A stretch of 6,271 nucleotides of DNA from positions 1 through 6,271 of the forward strand of contig USPE01000114.1 in assembly GCA_900556545.1 (NCBI GenBank). The letters are read 5' to 3'. The notes under the pieces were generated by a model. The model ran no database searches, was not told the DNA's origin, and saw only the letters and a program-made list of their open reading frames with translations. The position numbers and the translations under genes were made by a program. This DNA comes from an uncultured Peptococcaceae bacterium. Its GTDB lineage: Bacteria; Bacillota; Peptococcia; Peptococcales; Peptococcaceae. This document shows positions 1 to 4,983 of the stretch, one piece after another. Every line of letters begins with the position of its first letter. Position 1 is the stretch's first letter.

Positions 1-825
1 ATTTCCGCCCGGTTGTCCAATTAAATTAACAGCAGTCTTAACGGGAATAGGGCTTGCAATAAAAAACATTCCTTTCATAATCGGATACATTTTCAAATGC
101 AGTCTCCGCGCGGCAACCAAGTTTCCTTTTTCAAAAGCGTCAATCATAGAAAGAAGATCCTCTCCGATCACATGGCTCGCCACAGAAATAACACCTACAC
201 CGCCTGCTGCTAAAACAGGCAAAGTAAATGCATCATCTCCACTGTATATCATGAAATCATCTGGAAGCAGAATCTTTTCCTTTGTTACCTGATCCCAATT
301 CCCGGCAGCATCCTTCACGCCTACTATATTGGGGCAAACATCTGTCAACCGTTTGATTGTTTCCGGTTGGATACTAACACCGACACGTCCCGGTACGTTA
401 TATAGAATAATTGGCAGTTCAGTAGATTCCGCAATGGCTTTAAAATGTTGATACATCCCCTCCTGCGTCGGTTTAACATAAAATGGAACAATAACCAGAG
501 CCGCATCTATCCCTGTTTTTTCTGCTTCTTTTAAAAACTCGATTGTTTCCTTCGTCCCAATGGTGCCTACATTTCCTATAACAGATACTCTCTTTTCTGT
601 TCCATTTTTACCAACCGCATCAACAATCATCTTATACAGCTTTAGTTTTTCTTCACTGGACATGGTCGCACCTTCACCGGTTGTTCCACCGACAAGAATT
701 CCCTCAGATCCATGATTAACTAAATATTTAGACAAAGAAGATGCGCCTTCATAATTTACATCTCCATTTTCTTTAAATGGAGTAATCATTGCGGTTACAA
801 CTCGTCCAAACTTTGCTATTGCCAT
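1..825 (-). CDS. dapA: 4-hydroxy-tetrahydrodipicolinate synthase DapA (C-terminus cut by window edge)
   Basis: Cytosolic enzyme that condenses pyruvate with aspartate semialdehyde, the first committed step to diaminopimelate and lysine. I translated 275 codons, open to the left edge; family members are about 290-300 residues, so roughly the last 15-25 are missing. The class I aldolase (beta/alpha)8 barrel is clear: GGTTGEG at 46-52 (active-site Thr48), PFYVKPTQEG at 114-123 with Tyr116, YNVPGR at 142-147 with Tyr142 and Arg147, and GVKDA at 169-173 with Schiff-base Lys171. The start ATG is preceded by AGAAGGG with 7 nt spacing. It lies 40 bp after asd with no terminator between, so it should be the third gene of the dapB-asd-dapA operon under the lysine riboswitch. 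Most positions of the E. coli lysine allosteric site are changed (see findings), suggesting weak or absent feedback inhibition. Identification is secure; other aldolase-family members (NanA, KDG aldolase) are unlikely given this context. Confidence 0.96.
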   Translation of the reverse strand, partial: MAIAKFGRVVTAMITPFKENGDVNYEGASSLSKYLVNHGSEGILVGGTTGEGATMSSEEKLKLYKMIVDAVGKNGTEKRVSVIGNVGTIGTKETIEFLKEAEKTGIDAALVIVPFYVKPTQEGMYQHFKAIAESTELPIILYNVPGRVGVSIQPETIKRLTDVCPNIVGVKDAAGNWDQVTKEKILLPDDFMIYSGDDAFTLPVLAAGGVGVISVASHVIGEDLLSMIDAFEKGNLVAARRLHLKMYPIMKGMFFIASPIPVKTAVNLIGQPGGN

Positions 826-865
826 GATTTTTCCCTTCTTTCTGTATAAACTGCTGGCCTATCAA

Positions 866-1876
866 CTAAAACATATCATGAGCAATCATATATTCTGCAA
901 TTTGTAAGGTGTTTAAAGCAGCTCCTTTTCTGATCTGATCTCCGCAAACCCACAGATTGATTCCCCTTTTATTATATAGATCCTTTCTAATTCTTCCTCC
1001 CGCCACATCGATCTTATTAGATGTATCCAGTGGCATAGGATATACTTGTTTTTTTATATCATCTACAAGAACCACACCGGGAAATGATTTCATTGCCTCT
1101 TTAATCTGTTTAGTCGAAAGAGGAGCAGCAGTCTCAACATAAATTGATTCTGCATGGCTTCTTATAACAGGTACTCGAACTGCGGTCGGCGTAATTGCAA
1201 TATCCTCATCATGAAGAATTTTATGGGTTTCATTGACCATTTTCATTTCTTCTTTGGTATAATCGTCCTCTACCCACACATCAATATGCGGAATCAGGTT
1301 AAAAGCAATCTGATGCTGGAAGATATGCGGCTCAATGGCTTCTCCATTTAAGGTTTGTTTTACCTGTAGAGTCAACTCATCAATGGCTTCTTTGCCAGCG
1401 CCGGATACCGCCTGGTAAGTGGACACAATAACTCGTTTTACTTTGCTCTTTTTGTGCAGCGGATACAGTGCGGACACCAACAAAATAGTGGAGCAGTTTG
1501 GATTGGCAATCAGCCCTTTATGGTCTTTTAATGCTTCTGGATTAACTTCCGGCACAACCAGTGGAACATCTGGTTCTAAACGGAAGGTACTGCTGTTGTC
1601 AATGACTACACAACCTTTGGACTGCGCCAGACGACCAAAAGCTCTGCTGGCAGGACCGCCGGCAAATAAAGCCAAATCCACATCATCAAAGGAATTTTCA
1701 GTGGTTTCCTGCACAGTGTAGGTTTTGCCCTGATATGCAATCTCGGTGCCGGCACTTCTGGCACTGGCCAAAAGACGCAGTTCTTTGTATGGAATCTTCC
1801 GTTCTGCCATTACCTTTAAAATTTCCTGACCAACCGCGCCGGTAGCGCCTACTACAGCAATTGTTAATTCTTTCAT
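866..1876 (-). CDS. asd: Aspartate-semialdehyde dehydrogenase
   Basis: NADP-dependent reduction of aspartyl-4-phosphate to aspartate semialdehyde, the branch-point metabolite for lysine/DAP, threonine and methionine; cytosolic dimer or tetramer. The 336 residues match the Gram-positive/archaeal-like size class. The Rossmann motif GATGAVG is at 10-16, and catalytic Cys128 sits in NPNCST (125-130). Gln155 follows in STYQAVSGAG. Substrate-binding Arg99 and Arg234 and catalytic His241 (in VRVPVIRSH) align with E. coli Arg102, Arg267 and His274. GDQIRKGAALNT near 312-323 is the conserved C-terminal segment. A G-rich ribosome binding site (GGGGGG, about 9 nt before ATG) supports the start; stop is TAG. 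It sits 50 bp after dapB and 40 bp before dapA, which uses its product. No internal promoter or terminator is evident, so regulation should come from the upstream lysine riboswitch. All key residues are intact. Confidence 0.97.
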   Translation of the reverse strand: MKELTIAVVGATGAVGQEILKVMAERKIPYKELRLLASARSAGTEIAYQGKTYTVQETTENSFDDVDLALFAGGPASRAFGRLAQSKGCVVIDNSSTFRLEPDVPLVVPEVNPEALKDHKGLIANPNCSTILLVSALYPLHKKSKVKRVIVSTYQAVSGAGKEAIDELTLQVKQTLNGEAIEPHIFQHQIAFNLIPHIDVWVEDDYTKEEMKMVNETHKILHDEDIAITPTAVRVPVIRSHAESIYVETAAPLSTKQIKEAMKSFPGVVLVDDIKKQVYPMPLDTSNKIDVAGGRIRKDLYNKRGINLWVCGDQIRKGAALNTLQIAEYMIAHDMF

Positions 1877-1926
1877 TGTTCTTTGCCCCCCATAGAATTT
1901 TTATGTTAAATTTTTATACGAATGAT

Positions 1927-2721
1927 CTAATCTAAAATATTTTCCAAATCTTCCACCAGACCGGTCCATCCTTGTACTTTTTTGGCTGCTAAAGCAATGC
2001 CCGGCATAAAGGATTCTCTGGAAATGGAATCGTGACGAATGGTCAATGTCTGCCCCAAGCCACCAAAAATCACTTCCTGGCTGGCCACAAATCCCGGCAG
2101 TCGTACACTATGCACCCGCATACCTTCATATTCACCGCCGCGAGCACCAGGAATTTTTTCATATTCATCTTCCATTCCCTGCTTCATTGGCTGACGGTTC
2201 TGTGCAATTTTACTTAAGGTAGTCACCGCTGTACCCGATGGCGCATCCAGTTTTTTATCGTGATGCAATTCAATCACTTCGGCATAAGGCATATATTTAG
2301 CTGCTTCTGCGGCAAATTTCATCATCAGTACAGCGCCAATGGCAAAGTTGGCTGCATGGAACATACCGGTATGATGTTCCTTGGCCAGTTTTCCCATTTC
2401 AGCCCGTTCTTCCGGACTTAATCCTGTGGTACCGGTTACAACGGCAATGCCTTTTTCCAATACCTGCGGCACATTAACCCGCATAGCATCTGCTACGGTA
2501 AAATCAATCATAACATCGATTTCGGTTTCATCCAACAGCTTCTTCAAATCGGTTTCCACCAACACACCTTCCACCGGTCGGCCAATCAATGCGCCAATCT
2601 CCATGTCCTGATATTCTCGATCAAAAGCCGCTACCAATTCTAAATCGGGATCATCCACCACTGTACGGCAAATTTCACGGCCCATCCGGCCGCATGCCCC
2701 CATAACACCAACTCGAACCAT
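1927..2721 (-). CDS. dapB: 4-hydroxy-tetrahydrodipicolinate reductase DapB
   Basis: Reduces the DapA product to tetrahydrodipicolinate with NAD(P)H; cytosolic tetramer in the DAP/lysine pathway. Length is 264 residues, typical for the family. The nucleotide-binding loop GACGRMGR is at 8-15, IDFT at 72-75 and TGTTG at 96-100. The signature ELHHDKKLDAPSGTA spans 151-165; His153 and Lys157 correspond to the catalytic His159 and Lys163 of E. coli, and SGT at 162-164 binds substrate. The C-terminal part (FGGLGQTLTIRHDS, 219-232) is the conserved oligomerisation/substrate domain end. The start has an excellent ribosome binding site, AAGGGAGG with 8 nt spacing, lying 27 nt beyond the riboswitch terminator U-tract. 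It is the first gene of the operon, so the lysine-controlled terminator decides whether dapB, asd and dapA are all transcribed. Stop is TAG. No defects seen. Confidence 0.97.
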   Translation of the reverse strand: MVRVGVMGACGRMGREICRTVVDDPDLELVAAFDREYQDMEIGALIGRPVEGVLVETDLKKLLDETEIDVMIDFTVADAMRVNVPQVLEKGIAVVTGTTGLSPEERAEMGKLAKEHHTGMFHAANFAIGAVLMMKFAAEAAKYMPYAEVIELHHDKKLDAPSGTAVTTLSKIAQNRQPMKQGMEDEYEKIPGARGGEYEGMRVHSVRLPGFVASQEVIFGGLGQTLTIRHDSISRESFMPGIALAAKKVQGWTGLVEDLENILD

Positions 2722-2763
2722 ATCTATATCCTCCCTTATAATAAATCATCAAAATCATTTTAT

Positions 2764-2796
2764 AAAAAAAGCTAAAGGAAAAAACATCCTTTAGCT
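2764..2796 (-). terminator. Riboswitch-controlled intrinsic terminator before dapB
   Basis: Read on the minus strand, a 10-bp stem (arms at 2787-2796 and 2770-2779, core GCTAAAGGA/TCCTTTAGC) encloses a 7-nt loop and is followed by seven Ts. It sits between the lysine aptamer and the dapB ribosome binding site, so it is the expression platform and not a gene-end terminator. The base of its 5' arm plus flank (AUAGCU) is complementary to AGCUAU in the 3' strand of aptamer helix P1, giving mutually exclusive terminator and antiterminator folds. Confidence 0.9.
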
Positions 2797-2830
2797 ATAG
2801 TTATAGAGTAATCCCCGATCCCCCCAATAC

Positions 2831-3009
2831 GATAGCTCAACAACAGCTGCCTGGGTGCAACTGTTGACAGTCCTGTACCTATTTGATACAGCCCCAGCCT
2901 GTTATTGCAGGACAATCACAGACTTCGGCGAAAATTCCTTTTATACTGTTTCTTTGATTTCCTAGAACCTCCTCAGTACTACTAATAATTTCCGCGCCTC
3001 TACCCTATC
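2831..3009 (-). promoter_or_regulatory. Lysine riboswitch (L box) aptamer
   Basis: Cis-acting RNA that binds lysine in the nascent dapB leader. On the minus strand the conserved L-box elements occur in the right order: AGAGGCGCGG after the P1 5' strand (2992-3001), GCCGAAGTC (2921-2929), GGCTGGGGC (2891-2899), ACTGTCA (2865-2871) and GAGCTATC closing P1 (2831-2838). Predicted helices: P1 CTATC (2831-2835) with GGTAG (3000-3004) or GATAG (3005-3009); P2 outer arm GTACTG/CAGTAT; P4 of 7 bp (2885-2891 with 2873-2879); P5 of up to 10 bp beginning CAACAG/CTGTTG (2857-2866 with 2841-2850). Aptamer length of about 179 nt fits the family. Lysine should stabilise P1 and thereby permit the downstream terminator, switching the dap operon off. 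This and the terminator account for most of the 481-bp gap between dapB and the DUF1294 gene. Confidence 0.96.
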
Positions 3010-3052
3010 TTAAAAGACAAGGCATATTTACTATTCAGTTTTAATAATTTTT

Positions 3053-3081
3053 ATAATAGCATCGCTCCTGTTCTCTGTCAA
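3053..3081 (-). promoter_or_regulatory. Sigma-A type promoter of the dapB-asd-dapA operon
   Basis: A perfect -35 hexamer TTGACA (3076-3081) and TATTAT -10 (3053-3058) are separated by exactly 17 bp, followed by an A/T-rich start region. Transcription should begin near 3045, about 35 nt before the lysine aptamer, giving a leader of about 320 nt. An imperfect inverted repeat overlaps the -35 box (3077-3102); whether it is an operator is unknown. Confidence 0.85.
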
Positions 3082-3138
3082 CCGTTCAATCGGTCATTTG
3101 ACAAAAAATGCAGAAAAAATACAATGTGCAGCCGTAAG

Positions 3139-3166
3139 AAAAAAATTATAGAATCTATTGTTCTAT
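3139..3166 (-). terminator. Probable intrinsic terminator after the DUF1294 gene
   Basis: On the minus strand ATAGAA/TTCTAT (3161-3166 with 3148-3153) forms a 6-bp, A/T-rich stem with a 7-nt loop, followed by AA and seven Ts (3139-3145). An alternative pairing AGAATC/GATTCT uses an 11-nt loop. The stem is weak, but placement 37 nt after the stop codon and before the dap promoter suits a terminator separating the two operons. Confidence 0.55.
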
Positions 3167-3202
3167 GATTCTCTCTGCTATATATTTCTATGATGGATTT
3201 AC

Positions 3203-3487
3203 TCAATATAGTCCTGCTGTTTTCCCAATAAAAGCGGATAGTAAGACCAACTGCAACAAAAAGATAAGCGGAATGCCCACAACAAAGGCTTGGTGCTTTG
3301 TTTTATGACGAAATTGCTGCATACCCAGCCAGCAGCCCACACTGCCGCCCAACAGCGCCACCAAAAAGAATCGCTGCTCCGGCACTCTCCATTTATCCTT
3401 TTTGGCTTTGTATTTATCCCAGCCCATCAGCGCAAAACCGCCCAGATTTATGGCAAAGATATATATAATCAACAATTTTCCCAGCAT
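3203..3487 (-). CDS. DUF1294 family small membrane protein (YsdA-like)
   Basis: Function unknown. The 94 residues match the DUF1294 family: a hydrophobic N-terminal helix (about 4-22) ending in GWDKYKAKK, a basic loop with RVPE (34-37), a glycine-rich second helix LVALLGGSVGCWLGM (42-56), the RHKTKHQ motif (60-66) and a third hydrophobic helix (about 68-88). The pattern MGxDKxxA...RxPE...LLGGSxG...RHKT is the family hallmark. It is therefore a small integral membrane protein with probably three membrane spans; the basic loop suggests which face is cytoplasmic, but topology is not proven. The start has AGGAGG 6 nt upstream of ATG; stop is TGA. In Bacillus subtilis ysdA follows infC-rpmI-rplT in the same way. 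Here a strong terminator lies between rplT and this gene and no clear own promoter is visible, so expression probably depends on read-through or on a poor promoter in the A/T-rich gap. Confidence 0.88.
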   Translation of the reverse strand: MLGKLLIIYIFAINLGGFALMGWDKYKAKKDKWRVPEQRFFLVALLGGSVGCWLGMQQFRHKTKHQAFVVGIPLIFLLQLVLLSAFIGKTAGLY

Positions 3488-3527
3488 ATCCTTCCTCCTA
3501 CTGTAAAAATATCCTAATATTTTTTAT

Positions 3528-3576
3528 AAAAATAGAGGATATTTCAAAAACCATAAGATTTCTGAAATATCCTCTA
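3528..3576 (-). terminator. Strong intrinsic terminator after rplT
   Basis: A 14-bp perfect stem (3563-3576 with 3533-3546; core AGAGGATATTTCA and its complement) encloses a 16-nt loop and is followed on the minus strand by five Ts (3528-3532), then an A/T-rich run. It begins 17 nt after the rplT stop codon and should end most infC-rpmI-rplT transcripts, upstream of the DUF1294 gene. The opposite side lacks a U-tract for plus-strand transcription, so it is unidirectional. Confidence 0.9.
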
Positions 3577-3592
3577 ACATCAATTCCATGTA

Positions 3593-3949
3593 TTAAGCAA
3601 GTGCTTTTTTAGCAACTTCAACCAAATCGCTGAATGCTTTTGCATCTGTAATAGCCAAATCAGCCAACACTTTACGGTTGATTTCAACACCAGCTTTATT
3701 CAAGCCGTTGATGAATCTGCTGTAGGACATATTGTTCATTCTGCAAGCTGCATTGATACGAGCGATCCACAATTTACGGAAGTCACGTTTACGCAGTCTT
3801 CTGTGTGCATAAGCATAACGCAAAGAACGCATTACAGCCTGGTTTGCTACACGATAAATTTTAGAACGGTTACCATAGTAACCTTTTGCCTGTCTTAAGA
3901 TTTTTTTATGTCTACGGTGTGTATTGACACCACGTTTCACTCTTGCCAT
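3593..3949 (-). CDS. rplT: 50S ribosomal protein L20 (bL20)
   Basis: Primary-binding protein of the large ribosomal subunit that contacts 23S rRNA domain II and is required early in 50S assembly; in several bacteria it also represses its own operon. Length is 118 residues, standard for bL20. The N-terminal half is a long, very basic arm (MARVKRGVNTHRRHKKILRQ onward, with AKGYYGNRSKIYRVANQAVMR at about 21-41), followed by the globular RNA-binding domain (WIARINAACRMNNMSYSRFINGL at about 61-83, then GVEINRKVLADLA). AAGGAGG lies 11 nt before ATG; stop is TAA. It is 32 bp downstream of rpmI in the conserved infC-rpmI-rplT operon. L20 is the likely effector for the attenuator in the infC leader: excess L20 would bind the leader and favour termination. 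That link is inferred from Bacillus and not shown by this sequence alone. Confidence 0.98.
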   Translation of the reverse strand: MARVKRGVNTHRRHKKILRQAKGYYGNRSKIYRVANQAVMRSLRYAYAHRRLRKRDFRKLWIARINAACRMNNMSYSRFINGLNKAGVEINRKVLADLAITDAKAFSDLVEVAKKALA

Positions 3950-3981
3950 GGGTTGTCCAACCTCCTTCTATAACTTACCTA

Positions 3982-4179
3982 TTATTTGTAAGGAATTAAT
4001 TTTGTAACTCTTTTTGCATCGCCTTCAAACATAATTGCAGCTTTACGCAGATTACGTTTTCTCTTAGGGGATTTCTTTTCTAAAATATGGCTTGTAAAAG
4101 CATGGTTTCTTTTGATTTTACCAGAACCTGTTTTACTGAATCTTTTTGCTGCACCTCTATGAGTTTTCATTTTTGGCAT
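3982..4179 (-). CDS. rpmI: 50S ribosomal protein L35 (bL35)
   Basis: Small, highly basic component of the large ribosomal subunit. The 65 residues are full length for bL35, with the hallmark start MPKMKTHRGAAKRFSKTGSG, the KIKRNHAFTSHILEKKSPKRKRNLRK segment at about 22-46 and the usual ending around AKRVTKLIPYK. The start is supported by AGGAGG with 8 nt spacing; stop is TAA. It is 40 bp after infC and 32 bp before rplT, with no promoter or terminator in either gap, so it is cotranscribed with both. It should be controlled with them by the attenuator in the infC leader; in E. coli L20 also represses rpmI translation directly, but I did not identify such an operator here. Confidence 0.98.
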   Translation of the reverse strand: MPKMKTHRGAAKRFSKTGSGKIKRNHAFTSHILEKKSPKRKRNLRKAAIMFEGDAKRVTKLIPYK

Positions 4180-4219
4180 AATAAGTTCCTCCTCTCACTT
4201 ACTGATTCATGCTTCAGAA

Positions 4220-4732
4220 TTATTCTTTGGCCGGAGCCAAGATCATTATCATATTTCTACCTTCTACCTTAGCTGCTTTTTCAATTTTAGCAACACTAGC
4301 CAATTCTTCAGCAAAACGCTGACAAAGCTCTTGCCCTAATTCCGGATGGGTAATTTCACGACCACGGAACATAATGGTTACTTTTACTTTGTCACCGCCG
4401 CTTAAAAATTTAGCAGCATTTTTTGCTTTGGTTTGAAAGTCATGATCCTCAATATTTGGTCTAAGTTTTACTTCTTTTACGGTAATGGTTCTTTGATTCT
4501 TTTTGGCTTCCCGTTCTTTCTTGCTCTGCTCATATTTATATTTACCATAGTCCATGATACGGCATACTGGCGGATTGGCTGTGGGAGCCACTTCAACCAA
4601 ATCCAGACCTTTTTCAGCGGCAACTTTCATCGCATCCCTTGGCGACATAACGCCTAACTGCTGTCCTGCATCATCAACCAGACGAACTTCCTTACAACGA
4701 ACTTCTTCGTTAATTCTTAACTCTTTACTAAT
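4220..4732 (-). CDS. infC: Translation initiation factor IF-3, probable AUU start
   Basis: IF3 binds the 30S subunit, prevents premature 50S joining and checks start codon/initiator tRNA pairing. The protein has the IF3 N domain (ELRINEEVRCKEVRLVDD onward, about residues 4-61 from the chosen start), a lysine/glutamate-rich linker (YGKYKYEQSKKEREAKK, about 62-78) and the C domain, with KLRPNIEDHDFQTK (89-102) and the signature KVTIMFRGREITHPELG (117-133). I place the start at ATT (4730-4732): AGGAGGG lies 8 nt upstream, homologues begin at ISKE/ISKD, and the length becomes 170 residues, normal for the family. The in-frame ATG at 4781-4783 would add 17 residues encoded by the terminator hairpin and its U-tract and has no properly spaced ribosome binding site. 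AUU initiation is the known self-sensing signal of infC in E. coli. First gene of infC-rpmI-rplT; stop TAA. Confidence 0.95.
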   Translation of the reverse strand: MSKELRINEEVRCKEVRLVDDAGQQLGVMSPRDAMKVAAEKGLDLVEVAPTANPPVCRIMDYGKYKYEQSKKEREAKKNQRTITVKEVKLRPNIEDHDFQTKAKNAAKFLSGGDKVKVTIMFRGREITHPELGQELCQRFAEELASVAKIEKAAKVEGRNMIMILAPAKE

Positions 4733-4914
4733 AACTATTCCCTCCTCGAGATCAAACAAAAAAAAGCGGATGGAGAATTCCATCCGCCTGAACTCATATC
4801 AAAACACACTGATACTGTCAGAATAGTAAATGCTCTGTAACCAACTCAGCAACCGGCTGGAAGGTGAGAAACGGATGGTTTCTACTTTTGCAATAAGCAA
4901 CTTAATTCAATCAA
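4733..4914 (-). promoter_or_regulatory. infC leader, probable L20-type autoregulatory attenuator
   Basis: Untranslated leader of about 180 nt between the infC promoter and the AUU start. From 5' to 3' it holds a small TTGC/GCAA hairpin (4888-4900) and a hairpin GAAAC-CATCC-GTTTC (4868-4882) with CATCC in its loop. Less structured sequence follows, then the intrinsic terminator at 4758-4787 and the ribosome binding site. CCAUCCG (4872-4878) duplicates the 3' arm of the terminator and can pair with CGGAUGG in its 5' arm (4780-4786), giving an antiterminator. In B. subtilis, L20 binds an equivalent infC leader and promotes termination; assignment here rests on position and this complementarity, not on a covariance match. 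Confidence 0.75.
4758..4787 (-). terminator. Intrinsic terminator (attenuator) in the infC leader
   Basis: On the minus strand a perfect 9-bp G/C-rich stem (GCGGATGGA/TCCATCCGC, arms 4779-4787 and 4766-4774) with a 4-nt loop is followed by eight Ts (4758-4765). It ends 25 nt before the proposed infC start and lies after the infC promoter, so it must act as an attenuator of infC-rpmI-rplT. It may also stop read-through from thrS, which has no terminator of its own visible. Confidence 0.92.
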
Positions 4915-4921
4915 CTTTGAT

Positions 4922-4950
4922 AGAATACTATATTTCTATTTGTTTGTCAA
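4922..4950 (-). promoter_or_regulatory. Sigma-A type promoter of infC-rpmI-rplT
   Basis: TTGACA (4945-4950) and TATTCT (4922-4927) are spaced by exactly 17 bp of A/T-rich sequence. The -35 box is perfect and the -10 matches consensus at four of six positions. It begins 33 bp after the thrS stop codon; the predicted start near 4914 yields the attenuator-containing leader. Confidence 0.75.
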
Positions 4951-4983
4951 CTATTTTTTGCAACTTTATTTTCTAAATATTGA

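Noticed and set aside
2722..3202. A small protein-coding gene in the 481-bp gap
   Set aside because: The gap is accounted for by the lysine riboswitch, its terminator, the promoter and the terminator of the DUF1294 gene; no start with a ribosome binding site other than that of dapB was seen.
3534..3575. Long inverted repeat as a mobile-element end or repeat family
   Set aside because: It is a single hairpin with a U-tract directly after rplT, which is fully explained as an intrinsic terminator; no transposase or target duplication is present.
4735..4797. 20-codon minus-strand ORF (MSSGGWNSPSAFFCLISRRE) in the infC leader as a leader peptide
   Set aside because: No ribosome binding site precedes its ATG, it is encoded mostly by the terminator hairpin and U-tract, and it has no run of regulatory codons.
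4784..4983. T-box leader downstream of thrS
   Set aside because: The conserved T-box antiterminator sequence (AGGGUGGNACCGCG) is absent, and the element precedes infC, where L20-type control is expected.
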